50,971 nt of DNA, from the NCBI GenBank assembly GCA_025963635.1, contig JAOQAK010000046.1:1-50971 (forward strand), written 5' to 3'. Numbering within the stretch: position 1 is the stretch's first letter; every line of letters begins with the position of its first letter. Made by a program: the position numbers and the translations under genes. A model generated the notes under the pieces. That model searched no databases, had not been told where the DNA came from, and was given only the letters and a program-made list of their open reading frames with translations. Origin of the DNA: Ferruginibacter sp. Lineage in GTDB: Bacteria; Bacteroidota; Bacteroidia; Chitinophagales; Chitinophagaceae. This document shows positions 35,391-44,994 of this stretch, in pieces.

Positions 35391-36716
35391 ATGAAAATAA
35401 TCCATTGCCTCAATATCTTTTGGCCCGATCAAATAGCGGGCACGGAGTTGTATGCATGGGCACTGATAAAGGCGCTAAAGACATTGGGCATTGAATCGGT
35501 TGTTGTAATTCCTAATTACGGTAAAACAGTTACTGAGACCTTTGAAATTAACAAATTGAAGGTCATTAGGTATGCCGAACCCAGCACTGTTGACAGGAGC
35601 CTAATTATGGGGAAAAGAGTTGCTGAAGGCGTGGCAGCCTTCGTGGAGGTATTGTTAACGGAACAGGCTTCAGTAGTTCATTTTCATGAGTTAAAAGGAA
35701 GTAATGGGCTTTCCCTTCACCATGTTAAGGCTGCAAAACAGAACGGCTTTAAAACCATGATGACCTTTCACCTTGCTGGCTATAGTTGCAAAACCGGTAC
35801 ATTGATGTATAAGGAGCGGGAGTTGTGTGATGGTGTTATTGATACTGCCAGGTGTACCGATTGTGCATTGCCCCTCAATAATAATGGTGTTGTACACAAA
35901 GCTGTATATGTCGCTGGCAGGGTGTTACATAAGCTCGACTACGATAGTACCTCCTGGAATAATGCGGCAGGCACAGCGTTGGGTTTCCCTTTTGTAATTG
36001 AAAAAATTAATGCCGATTTACATGCCTTAGCGGGTAGTTGCGACCGCTTGGTAGTATATGCAAACTGGTATAAAAGGATACTGGTATTAAATGGCATACC
36101 AGGGCAAAAGGTGAGCTATGTAGCCCCAGGTTTAAAAGCTTGCGGTCCTTACAATATTGTCGCTAAGGCATTGCTCGGCGGTAAAATCCGGTTGGTTTTT
36201 GTAGGAAGGATCAATGCATTTAAAGGTATTGATTTAATGATAGCGGCAGTGGCCGCAATGCCGGCGGATAAAATTTCGCTGGATATTTATGGCCATATCA
36301 ATGAGGATGAGTTCACTAAAAAATGCCTGGAAGCAGCTGCTTCAAATTCCAACATTCAATTCAAAGGGCCACTGCAGTCAGAAGTAGTTGTAAATGTGAT
36401 GAGTGAGTATGATGTGTTCTGTTTAGCGTCAGCCTTCTCCGAGATGTCGCCACTTGTTATCCAGGAAGCTTTTGCCGCAGGGCTGCCGGTGCTTGCCTCT
36501 AATGTATATGGTAACCGTGAATTGATTACCCATGATAAAAATGGATGGTTGTTTCAGTTTAAAAATATAGAAAGCTTAAAAGAGGTATTGCGTGAATTGA
36601 TAGTAAACCCCGCGAAAGTGGAACAGGCTAAGACCAATTTACCCGAAGTAAGGCCATTTGAGAAGGTGGCAGAAGAATATCTAGCTCTGTATAATGAAAT
36701 ATTGGCACATTCATGA
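35391..36716 (+). CDS. GT4-family glycosyltransferase
   Basis: This 441-residue GT-B protein starts from the ATG at 35391 (MKIIHCLNIFWPDQIAGTEL), where the first strand and acceptor loop begin. A longer in-frame TTG start at 35352 overlaps the previous gene and adds a non-family leader. A Cys-rich insert (YSCKTGTL, ELCDG, RCTDCALP) in the N-terminal half is typical of a subgroup and might bind metal. The donor domain has LVFVGRINAFKGIDLMIAAV and EX7E as EMSPLVIQE. It overlaps the next gene by 4 bases (ATGA). Confidence 0.9.
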   Translation: MKIIHCLNIFWPDQIAGTELYAWALIKALKTLGIESVVVIPNYGKTVTETFEINKLKVIRYAEPSTVDRSLIMGKRVAEGVAAFVEVLLTEQASVVHFHELKGSNGLSLHHVKAAKQNGFKTMMTFHLAGYSCKTGTLMYKERELCDGVIDTARCTDCALPLNNNGVVHKAVYVAGRVLHKLDYDSTSWNNAAGTALGFPFVIEKINADLHALAGSCDRLVVYANWYKRILVLNGIPGQKVSYVAPGLKACGPYNIVAKALLGGKIRLVFVGRINAFKGIDLMIAAVAAMPADKISLDIYGHINEDEFTKKCLEAAASNSNIQFKGPLQSEVVVNVMSEYDVFCLASAFSEMSPLVIQEAFAAGLPVLASNVYGNRELITHDKNGWLFQFKNIESLKEVLRELIVNPAKVEQAKTNLPEVRPFEKVAEEYLALYNEILAHS

Positions 36717-38989
36717 AAATATTAATTGTGATGGATCCCGGTATCTTGATTCCCGTAGAGGGGTATGGCGGTATTGAACGGATCATTGAAATGCTGTCGC
36801 TTGAATATGTTAGAAACGGTCACGAAGTTCATTTGTTGGTGACATCCGGCTCCAAACTGGAAGGATGTATTATTCACGGATACGGTAAAGCGGGGTTTCC
36901 GCCAGAAAGGAGAGATGCCTTAAAAGCTATTCCGCTGGTGTGGGGATTTCTATGGAAACACTGGAATGAATTTGACCTGGTGCATAACTTTGGAAGGCTT
37001 ATTTATTTATTGCCAATACTAAATCATCCGGTAAAAAAGATCATGAGTTACCAGCGTGAGATCAATAAAAAAAATATCAAATGGGTAAACGCAATACCCA
37101 ATCAGGCATTATTTTTCACCGGGTGTAGTCAAAACCTTATTAACAGAAATAGATTACCAGGCGAGTGGGAAGCTGTTTACAATTCCTGTGACTTTGACAA
37201 GTATCAGTTACAAGCCAAAATTGCTGAAGACGCTCCACTTATATTTTTGGGGCGTATAGAAAAAGTTAAGGGGTGTCACATCGCCATTCAGGTTGCTTTA
37301 GCCACTGGAAATCAACTGATCATTGCCGGGAATATGTCCGCTTTGCCTGAGGAGAAGATATATTTTGATACCTGTATTGCTCCGCTTATTGATAGTAAAC
37401 AAATACAATATATAGGTGCGGTAAATGATGTGCAAAAAAACAAATGCTTAGGTAAGGCGAAAGCTCTCATTTTTCCTATTGAATGGAATGAGCCATTCGG
37501 TATTGTAATGATAGAGGCAATGGCTTGTGGCACCCCGGTTGTTGCGTTTAACCGCGGATCTGTAAACGAAGTGATTGAAGAAGGAATCACTGGGTATAAA
37601 GTAGATACCTTGGAGGGAATGATTGCTGCTGTTGCTAGAATTGGAAATATATCAAGGGCCAGCTGTATGGATTTTGCAAAAAAGCGTTTTGATGTGAAGG
37701 TGATCGCGAAACGTTATTTAGGAATGGTTAGTGAATGCCGCAAAAAAATCGTCATTTTGACCACTCACCAGCCTGCAGCCAACCCGAGAGCCATGAAGGA
37801 GTATGAAACCCTGAAGGAAATAGGATATTCAGTAAAACTTCTGTATGCGTATAACACCGATTGGAGCTATCGGATAGATGAGAAGAAATTTACTTTGGGG
37901 GAGTTATCCAGGCAAGACCTCATCGAAGTAGGCGGTAATCCGCATGATAGCCCTATAAATTACTTTATAAGTCGCATCATGTATAAGTGCCTAAGCACGC
38001 TGGCTATGTTCACTACTTTCAAGGAAATGTCTTTTGCCCTTGCCGCTTTTCCTTTATGGAGACAGGTTCGGCAATATCCGGCTGCTCTTTATATAGCTCA
38101 TTACCTGGGCGCGTTACCAGCTGCATTAAAAGGATCAAAAAAATATAAAGCCCCTGTGGTATTTGATGCAGAAGATTTTCACAGGGGTGAATATTCCTAT
38201 TATGATGAACAAGAGCATGATGTTGTTTCCTTGGAAGACCGCTTACTACCTCAGGTATGTGCAATTACTACCGCCAGCCCCTTGATTAGTGCCGCTTACA
38301 AAAATTATTATCCAAAAAAAAATATCCTTACTGTCAATAATGTTTTTTCAAAAAGATATTTACAGACACATCACCTTAATGTTAGTAAAGAATTAAAATT
38401 GTTTTGGTTTTCGCAGCACATTGGCGTATTCCGTGGGCTCGAGATCTTCATTGAGGCACTTAATTACTTACCTGGTGCATTTATTACACTTACTATCATG
38501 GGGAATAACCGTTCCCAACTTTACAAGGAAAAGTTACTGGCCCTATCGAAGCGACCAGGAAATATATTCTTCAGGAATACTGCGCCCCCTGAAGAAATAT
38601 TTTCTATTGCTGCTGGTTATGACGTTGGGCTGGCAGGAGAAATGCCCAATTTTAAAAATAAAGAACTCTGCCTAAGCAATAAAATTTTCACTTACCTGTT
38701 GGCGGGTAATTGTATTGTCGCTTCTGATATGCAGGGACAAAAGGAATTTATGGAGCAATATCCGGATATAGGGTTTACATATAAACATGACGAACCAAAA
38801 GACCTGGCCCAAAAAATAAAGCTGCTGTACGATGACAGAATTTTGCTAAATACTTGTAAAAAAACATCAATACAATTGGCGAAAGATACCTTGAATTGGG
38901 AGGAGGAGATGGGGCCCTGGTTGCAATTGGTTGGTCAATTATTAAAAGGTAAAAAAAACTCGTTGGCAGAAACTGTAAATGCCCATTAA
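36713..38989 (+). CDS. Two-domain (fused) glycosyltransferase, GT4 + GT4-like
   Basis: At 758 residues this is twice the size of its neighbours and contains two complete GT-B units. Unit 1 (1 to about 342) has GYGGIERIIEMLS, LIFLGRIEKVKGCHIAI and EX7E as EPFGIVMIE. Unit 2 (about 344-758) restarts with KKIVILTTHQPAANPRAMKEY, has VVFDAEDFHRGEYS and LKLFWFSQHIGVFRGLEIFI, and ends with the donor-site SNKIFTYLLAGN. Unit 2 resembles the stand-alone gene at 39144. A bifunctional enzyme adding two sugars in succession is the natural inference. The frame is open throughout, so this is a true fusion. Confidence 0.9.
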   Translation: MKILIVMDPGILIPVEGYGGIERIIEMLSLEYVRNGHEVHLLVTSGSKLEGCIIHGYGKAGFPPERRDALKAIPLVWGFLWKHWNEFDLVHNFGRLIYLLPILNHPVKKIMSYQREINKKNIKWVNAIPNQALFFTGCSQNLINRNRLPGEWEAVYNSCDFDKYQLQAKIAEDAPLIFLGRIEKVKGCHIAIQVALATGNQLIIAGNMSALPEEKIYFDTCIAPLIDSKQIQYIGAVNDVQKNKCLGKAKALIFPIEWNEPFGIVMIEAMACGTPVVAFNRGSVNEVIEEGITGYKVDTLEGMIAAVARIGNISRASCMDFAKKRFDVKVIAKRYLGMVSECRKKIVILTTHQPAANPRAMKEYETLKEIGYSVKLLYAYNTDWSYRIDEKKFTLGELSRQDLIEVGGNPHDSPINYFISRIMYKCLSTLAMFTTFKEMSFALAAFPLWRQVRQYPAALYIAHYLGALPAALKGSKKYKAPVVFDAEDFHRGEYSYYDEQEHDVVSLEDRLLPQVCAITTASPLISAAYKNYYPKKNILTVNNVFSKRYLQTHHLNVSKELKLFWFSQHIGVFRGLEIFIEALNYLPGAFITLTIMGNNRSQLYKEKLLALSKRPGNIFFRNTAPPEEIFSIAAGYDVGLAGEMPNFKNKELCLSNKIFTYLLAGNCIVASDMQGQKEFMEQYPDIGFTYKHDEPKDLAQKIKLLYDDRILLNTCKKTSIQLAKDTLNWEEEMGPWLQLVGQLLKGKKNSLAETVNAH

Positions 38990-39143
38990 ATACCATCACG
39001 ATAATTATTATTGAACTTTGATACGGCACCGCTTTAATAAATTCCCAGTCTTGTTTTCTCCCCATTTTAAAATAGAAACCTGAAATGCCTGAAAAGGAGT
39101 CGATCCGTTTTTAATAAAGCATTCCTGGCAACTTATAGAAAAA

Positions 39144-40358
39144 GTGAAAAAAAAAATCGTTCTCATTACTACAGGACAGCCCTCCACTAATCCAAGGATT
39201 GTAAAGGAAGCAGACGCACTGCATGCCATCGGATATGATGTAACCCTTTTGTATTGTTTTTTTATAAACTGGGCAACAGAAAGTGACAGAGTGATTTTAG
39301 AGAAAGTTTCCTGGAAATATAAAATGGTTGGAGGTTGTCCACACAATCAAAAATCGGCGTTTCTCTTTACCCGGCTTCGCTATAAGTTAGCGCTACTTTT
39401 CAGCAGGTATATAGGAACTTCATTTTGTGTTTTCGAACGAAGTCAGGCAAGAGCATATGATGAGTTACTACAGGAGACTGTAAATATAAAAGCCGATTGG
39501 TATATCGGTCATAACCTGGGCGCTTTAGCGGTGGCGGTAAGGGCAGCAAAGTTTCATGGGGCCAAAGCTGGTTTCGACTTTGAAGATTATCATAGAGGTG
39601 AGATTGTTCGGGGCGAGAAATATACATTGCAGCGAATTCGCTATTTGGAAAATAAATACCTCCCATTTTTAAATTATTATAGTACTGCAAGTAAACTGAT
39701 AACCGAAGCAGTAAAAAAAGATCACCCCTTTTTTAAAGGCACTGTTATTACTTTAAACAACTGCTTTCCCTTGAAGCAACAGCCATTGTTTATTCACAAG
39801 AACCCTAAGGATGAGACACTACAGTTATTTTGGTTTAGCCAGACTATCGGGATTAACCGGGGGCTGGAAACATTGATAGAGGCAGTTGAATTTTTAAATG
39901 ATCCTTCAATTCATGTTACGTTGGCTGGCAGGTGTAATAAGGATATGTTGGCCTATATCAAATTACATTCTGGTGCCATGTTTTCTAATATTCATTTAGC
40001 AGGCATTATTCAGCCAGAGAAATTACCTGAGTTTGCATCTCAATTTGATGTGGGACTGGCTCTTGAAACAGCATTTTCTGTTAATAATAACATAGCATTA
40101 TCCAATAAAATATTTACTTACCTACTTGCAGGTAATGCCATTATTCTTTCTAATACGACCATGCAACTGGCTTTCAACAAAGTACACGCAGTAGGCGAGA
40201 TTTTTGCAATAAATGATATGAGTAATTTAGTTGAAAAAATAAAATATTATAAGGAGAAACAAGTATTGAATGCACAGAAACGGTACAATTATTTATTAGC
40301 AACAAAACAGCTAAACTGGGACGCAGAGTCTAAAAATTTATTAGATGTTATGAAGTAA
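39144..40358 (+). CDS. GT4-like glycosyltransferase, paralog of the upstream fusion's second half
   Basis: This 404-residue protein starts from GTG (MKKKIVLITTGQPSTNPRIV). It shares a succession of motifs with the C-terminal half of the upstream fusion: FDFEDYHRGEIV versus FDAEDFHRGEYS, LQLFWFSQTIGINRGLETLI versus LKLFWFSQHIGVFRGLEIFI, and ALSNKIFTYLLAGNAI. The canonical EX7E is replaced by an ALSNKIF region. Tandem duplication followed by fusion, or the reverse, is inferred. A 154-bp gap without a gene precedes it. Confidence 0.85.
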   Translation: MKKKIVLITTGQPSTNPRIVKEADALHAIGYDVTLLYCFFINWATESDRVILEKVSWKYKMVGGCPHNQKSAFLFTRLRYKLALLFSRYIGTSFCVFERSQARAYDELLQETVNIKADWYIGHNLGALAVAVRAAKFHGAKAGFDFEDYHRGEIVRGEKYTLQRIRYLENKYLPFLNYYSTASKLITEAVKKDHPFFKGTVITLNNCFPLKQQPLFIHKNPKDETLQLFWFSQTIGINRGLETLIEAVEFLNDPSIHVTLAGRCNKDMLAYIKLHSGAMFSNIHLAGIIQPEKLPEFASQFDVGLALETAFSVNNNIALSNKIFTYLLAGNAIILSNTTMQLAFNKVHAVGEIFAINDMSNLVEKIKYYKEKQVLNAQKRYNYLLATKQLNWDAESKNLLDVMK

Positions 40359-40524
40359 AAATAATAATTTCTTATTTCTATTTTTTTAAATTAATCTGTC
40401 TTAAACCTTGGATTTTCTTTGGTCATTCTTACAATATAGGTAACGGTTAAGAGTACATTTTTCATATCTGGTCTTCGCCAGAATATCTATAAAATGTCTC
40501 CTTATTTATCAATAAAAGATTTTA

Positions 40525-41199
40525 ATGCCAAACGCATTTCTTCGGTTTTACACCAACGCAAAATATATTATGGCATCCTCTTTCATTAATCAAATACCCG
40601 CGATAATTCACCTGGTTCAAAAACTTCAACCGAAGACAATACTAGATATAGGTAAAGGCTTCGGGAAATATGGTTTCCTGGTACATGAGTACGTAGGAAT
40701 TGATAATACCAAAAAGGTAGATCCTGCCAAAACATTAAAAGAGCAAAGTAATCTGTTGATTGATGCAATTGAAATAGATGCTGATCTTATGTTACCTCAT
40801 TTACAACAGATATACAACAAGGTCTATCTTGGTGATGTTTTAAAAATATATGAAGAAATGGTAAAATATGAAATGGTGTTGATGATTGATATAATTGAAC
40901 ATATCAATAAGGGGCAGGCACTGCAATTACTTCGATATTTAATACAACAAGGATCTACAATTATTATCGCAACACCAATTAGATATTTTAAACAAGAGTT
41001 ATACGAGAGTGAGTTCGAACGTCATATTTCCCACTGGAGTGAACAAGATTTTAAAAAATTGGGGTATTTGAGTGCGCAGTATTTTGATGCCGGGGCAGTT
41101 TATTTATTATCAGCTGAAAAATATAATATTAGGGGATTTGGAAATTCATTTATTAAAAAGATTAGAAGAATAGCGAGAGCGATAAGTAATGAACTGTAG
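40525..41199 (+). CDS. Class I SAM-dependent methyltransferase-like protein
   Basis: This 224-residue protein has FINQIPAIIHLVQKLQPKTI and the SAM-binding DIGKGFGKYGFLVHEY (about 41-56). IDAIEIDADLMLPHLQQIY and MVLMIDIIEHINKGQALQLL follow as ribose and post-motifs. An internal ATG at 40570 is an alternative start. A methyl group addition to the glycan is likely. The 166-bp gap upstream (40359-40524) holds nothing I recognise. Confidence 0.8.
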   Translation: MPNAFLRFYTNAKYIMASSFINQIPAIIHLVQKLQPKTILDIGKGFGKYGFLVHEYVGIDNTKKVDPAKTLKEQSNLLIDAIEIDADLMLPHLQQIYNKVYLGDVLKIYEEMVKYEMVLMIDIIEHINKGQALQLLRYLIQQGSTIIIATPIRYFKQELYESEFERHISHWSEQDFKKLGYLSAQYFDAGAVYLLSAEKYNIRGFGNSFIKKIRRIARAISNEL

Positions 41200-41205
41200 T
41201 TATTC

Positions 41206-42513
41206 ATGAAAAAGATTCTTATTCTCTATTCTCATTTTCCGCCGTCCAACCTGGCAGGTGTGCATAGGGCCCGTTTGTTCGCACAACATTTACCAGCTTT
41301 TTTTTGGGAGCCAATTGTACTTACAGTGCATGAAAAATATTATGAAGAGGAACTGGATTGGAAACTGGTAAAACTATTGCCGAAAGGATTAAGGGTTGTA
41401 AAAGTAAAGGCTATGCCACTTACAAAACCACGATTGTTGGGAGATATAGGATTACGTGCTTTTTTCCAAATGTATAAAAGGGCGAAAGAACTTATCAATG
41501 AAGAACAAATTGATTTTTTATATATCCCTATTCCATCGTTCTATACTGCATTGCTCGGACGATTGTTGCATAGCAGTACTCAAATTAGGTACGGCATTGA
41601 TTACATTGATCCGTGGGTACATGACTTTCCCGGCAGTGACCGGCTATTTTCACGTCATTGGTTTAGTACTCAGCTTGCTAAATTACTGGAGCCAATTGCT
41701 GTTGCAAAGGCAGTACTGATAACAGGAGTATCTGAAAGCTACTATATTGATGTATTGAAAAGAAATCCGAAATTAGCGAGCCAAATAATTTCCGGGGCAA
41801 TGCCTTACGGAGCAGAACCTTCCGATCACAAAAATTTGGTTCCAGACCTCAAAAAGCCACGCCTCTTCAGGGAAAATCCTGCTAAAGTGCAGCTTGTTTA
41901 TGCAGGTGCCTTGTTGCCCAAAGCATATGAATTACTGGAGGCACTATTCAAAAGTATTTGTCGAAACGAAAATGTTTTTTCAGGTGTGGAATTCCATTTT
42001 ATAGGCACAGGCAAAAACAGCAAATCCGTGGAAGGTTTTGCTTTAAAACAGCTTGCTGAGAAATACGGCATTTGGCAATCCGTCATATTCGAGTATCCTA
42101 ACAGACTCTCTTACCTAGATGTATTGATTCATTTAAGTATGGCTGATGCAATATTTATACTGGGAAGTACAGAGTCACATTACACACCCAGCAAAACGTT
42201 TCAGGCAGTTTTATCCGGTAAAATGATCTTATCTGTTTTGCATGAACAGAGCACGGCAGTAAACATTATCAGGCAATCCCGTGCGGGGCTTGTAATGGAT
42301 TTTAACGGATTAGCCGGTGCAAAGAAAATTGAAGAAAATTTCCCGGAGTTTTTCACGGAATTTTTGAAAGAATTGAAACATTTTGATACTGAAATGGTTG
42401 ACAAAAAATATTTTGAACAATACTCAGCTGAAAACATGACGAGACAGTTAGCGATATTACTCAACAAAGCAATGTATAAAACGTCAATAGATGGTTCAGT
42501 TATAAAATCGTAA
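41206..42513 (+). CDS. GT4-like glycosyltransferase (WbuB-type N-terminus)
   Basis: This 435-residue GT-B protein starts MKKILILYSHFPPSNLAGVH, with RARLFAQHLP as the acceptor-domain loop. The donor domain shows VQLVYAGALLPKAYELLEAL and EFHFIGTGKNSKS. The EX7E region is atypical (TESHYTPSKTFQAVLSGKM), as in WbuB-like enzymes. It follows the methyltransferase by 6 bases and precedes a GT2 by 11 bases. Confidence 0.85.
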   Translation: MKKILILYSHFPPSNLAGVHRARLFAQHLPAFFWEPIVLTVHEKYYEEELDWKLVKLLPKGLRVVKVKAMPLTKPRLLGDIGLRAFFQMYKRAKELINEEQIDFLYIPIPSFYTALLGRLLHSSTQIRYGIDYIDPWVHDFPGSDRLFSRHWFSTQLAKLLEPIAVAKAVLITGVSESYYIDVLKRNPKLASQIISGAMPYGAEPSDHKNLVPDLKKPRLFRENPAKVQLVYAGALLPKAYELLEALFKSICRNENVFSGVEFHFIGTGKNSKSVEGFALKQLAEKYGIWQSVIFEYPNRLSYLDVLIHLSMADAIFILGSTESHYTPSKTFQAVLSGKMILSVLHEQSTAVNIIRQSRAGLVMDFNGLAGAKKIEENFPEFFTEFLKELKHFDTEMVDKKYFEQYSAENMTRQLAILLNKAMYKTSIDGSVIKS

Positions 42514-42524
42514 GTTAAAAATAT

Positions 42525-43457
42525 ATGCAGCCCTCAATCAGTGTCATACTTCCTGTTTACAACGGTGGCAGATATCTTCATGAATCAATACAAAGCGTTT
42601 TAAAGCAAAACTATACTTATTTTGAATTTCTGATTTTAGATGATTGTTCTACAGATGACAGTTGGGCATATATAAGGGAAATCAAGGATGAAAAAGTAAC
42701 GATTTACAGAAATGAAAATAACAAAGGCTTGTTTTTCAACCTTAATTTTCTAATTAAGAAAAGTAAATATGATTTAATCAAATTATGGTCACAGGATGAT
42801 ATAATGTATCCGGGATGCCTTAACGCTTTTGGAGATTGCCACAGAAACTATCCCGATTTAGGTTTTAGTTACAGTAAATACGACACGATAGATGAAAATG
42901 GAAGTATTAGCAGAAATGCAGTACCGGACTCGACCCCGATGATCATAAGTCCGCAATTACATGCGAGAATTGCTTTCTTTACCGGATCGATTGCAGGTAA
43001 TATTGCAAATGTATGTATCAACAGAAAAGCAATGTGTAGTGTGGGTTGGTTTAACGAAACGATGAAAATTTCAGCTGATTTTGACATGTGGGTTCGTCTT
43101 GCCAGGGATCACAAAACGGCATTTATAGCGGAACCATTGATACAATTAAGAAATCATACCGGTCAGCTAAGCAGAAATGAAACCTTATTCATAAACCATT
43201 TAAAAGAAGATAGGGAAGTATACCGGTATCTGCTTAGTTATGTAGGTCCCGAATTACGCAAGGAAGGAATAAGATTGATGCGTAATTTTAAACTTGTATT
43301 TTATTATACTTTGATGATAAAAGCCTTTCTCCATTTGAAGTTTAAAACAGGATTCGCTTTCTATAGCGAGTTATCGGCTTTTGATAATTTCCTGGTAGTT
43401 ACTTTCTGCTTTATTAAAGCAAAAATTCGTAAACCTGTTCATCCAAAATTTTCTTGA
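42525..43457 (+). CDS. GT2-family glycosyltransferase
   Basis: This 310-residue GT-A enzyme has SISVILPVYNGGRYLHESI, FLILDDCSTDDSWAYI and a metal-site region IKLWSQDDIMYPGCL. In that last motif the usual Asp-x-Asp reads Ser-Gln-Asp-Asp, as in several capsule GT2 enzymes. ISADFDMWVRLARDH is the acceptor-side motif. The C-terminus is hydrophobic and basic, consistent with membrane association. Confidence 0.92.
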   Translation: MQPSISVILPVYNGGRYLHESIQSVLKQNYTYFEFLILDDCSTDDSWAYIREIKDEKVTIYRNENNKGLFFNLNFLIKKSKYDLIKLWSQDDIMYPGCLNAFGDCHRNYPDLGFSYSKYDTIDENGSISRNAVPDSTPMIISPQLHARIAFFTGSIAGNIANVCINRKAMCSVGWFNETMKISADFDMWVRLARDHKTAFIAEPLIQLRNHTGQLSRNETLFINHLKEDREVYRYLLSYVGPELRKEGIRLMRNFKLVFYYTLMIKAFLHLKFKTGFAFYSELSAFDNFLVVTFCFIKAKIRKPVHPKFS

Positions 43458-43503
43458 AACTTTACTTTACACTCATTTTATTTTATCCGTAATTGCCGTT
43501 TAA

Positions 43504-44685
43504 ATGTTGCGTTTAGCAATTATAACCACACACCCTATTCAATACAACGCCCCAATGTTTAAATTATTGGCTGAAAGAAAGCGGATTGAAGTAAAGGTTT
43601 TTTACACCTGGGGGGAAACGGCGATTGATAAATATGATCCAGGATTTAATAAACATATTGAATGGGATATTCCACTGCTGGGAGGATATTCTTATTGTTT
43701 TGTAAATAACATATCTGCTGTTCCCGGGTCGAATTCATTTAAGGGAATTGATAATCCTACATTAATAAAACAAATAGAAACTTGGAAGGCAGATGCAGTG
43801 CTGGTATATGGCTGGTGCTTCAAAAGCCATCTAAAAGCCATCCGATATTTTCATAAAAAAATTGCGGTAATATTTAGAGGTGATTCTACAACGCTTAACG
43901 AAGCGAAGGGGCTGAAGAAAATTGCCAGAACACTGTTTTTAAAATGGGTATATAGTTATGTAGACTATGCATTGTATGTTGGCGTTCATAATAAATCATA
44001 TTTTAAAAAGCATGGTTTAAAAGAAAATCAATTGTTTTTAGCAGCTCACGCGGTTGATAACGGGCGGTTTGCTCAACCGGACGATGAATACAAAGCGGCG
44101 GCAAAAAAATGGCGTTACGAACTAGGTATCCGGGAGCATGAACTAACGATTCTATTTGCGGGCAAACTTGAAGCCGTAAAGAATCCGGGCTTTATAGTAA
44201 ATCTTGCAAAAAAGATGATGGGTTTGCCAATCAAATTTATATTAGTAGGTAACGGGCATCTTGAAAAGGAATTAAGAACCTCCTCTTTGGATTGTCCAAA
44301 CATCTTGTTTCTTGATTTTCAGAATCAGCTTAAAATGCCAATTGTTTACAGGCTGGGCGATTTGTTTATTCTATCATCCAAAAGTGAGACCTGGGGATTA
44401 GGTGTAAATGAGGCGATGGCTTGTGGTAAAGGGGTCCTTGTAAGTGATCGTTGCGGCTGCGCCGCTGACCTTGTAACAAATGACCAGAACGGGTATGTTT
44501 TTAGTATAGAACGAAGCGATGATGTAATTAACAAGATAAAAGAATTTTTGACACACAAGGAGCAGGTGAAAATGATGGGGATGGCTTCTTCCAGGAAAAT
44601 CGCAGAATTTTCTTTTTTAAATACGGCGAAAGCGATTGAAATGGTCATTATGAATGATTTTAATTCGCATCACCCTATTAAATGA
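43504..44685 (+). CDS. GT4-family glycosyltransferase
   Basis: This 393-residue GT-B protein starts MLRLAIITTHPIQYNAPMFK, a hallmark N-terminus for a GT4 subgroup. The donor domain has LTILFAGKLEAVKNPGFIVN, KFILVGNGHLEKELR and EX7E as ETWGLGVNE. It is the last gene of the long plus-strand run that starts at 6380. The next genes are on the minus strand. Confidence 0.92.
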   Translation: MLRLAIITTHPIQYNAPMFKLLAERKRIEVKVFYTWGETAIDKYDPGFNKHIEWDIPLLGGYSYCFVNNISAVPGSNSFKGIDNPTLIKQIETWKADAVLVYGWCFKSHLKAIRYFHKKIAVIFRGDSTTLNEAKGLKKIARTLFLKWVYSYVDYALYVGVHNKSYFKKHGLKENQLFLAAHAVDNGRFAQPDDEYKAAAKKWRYELGIREHELTILFAGKLEAVKNPGFIVNLAKKMMGLPIKFILVGNGHLEKELRTSSLDCPNILFLDFQNQLKMPIVYRLGDLFILSSKSETWGLGVNEAMACGKGVLVSDRCGCAADLVTNDQNGYVFSIERSDDVINKIKEFLTHKEQVKMMGMASSRKIAEFSFLNTAKAIEMVIMNDFNSHHPIK

Positions 44686-44942
44686 AACCAATAAAAGTTA
44701 CTTTTTCAACTGTCACCGAACAAAAATTTCATAGAAATTTCTGTTGTTAACGCTGGAGGGCTGCTTTATATCCTTAGTGAATTTTGTAATTTTGTGATCC
44801 CTCGGCTAAATGAATGTATATTTAAATAAAGAGTGCCTAAAGAGTGCCTTATGCTGAAATTTAAATTTGCTAATAACAATTGGTTCCGTTTACTATATTT
44901 AAATTAATCTTTACATAAGTTATTATTTTAGAAATGGTAAAA
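44686..44942. other. Non-coding gap at the end of the long operon
   Basis: No gene is seen. AAATTTC (44724-44730), an ATA loop and GAAATTT (44734-44740) form a 7-bp stem followed by a modest T-containing stretch. This could be a weak terminator for the plus-strand operon. An 11-bp perfect tandem repeat (TAAAGAGTGCC twice) lies at 44827-44848. It is of unknown meaning and conceivably an insertion scar. Confidence 0.45.
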
Positions 44943-44980
44943 TGAAAAAGAGGCTGCTCATACCTTTGAGACAGCCTCCT
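44943..44980 (-). terminator. Rho-independent terminator of the minus-strand pair
   Basis: On the minus strand GAGGCTG (44978-44972) pairs with CAGCCTC (44956-44950). Inner CTCA/TGAG pairing lengthens the stem, and a T-run (CTTTTTCATTTT) follows. It lies about 15 bases beyond the stop codon of the hypothetical gene at 44995-45405. Confidence 0.85.
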
Positions 44981-44994
44981 TTGGTCAGCAAAAA

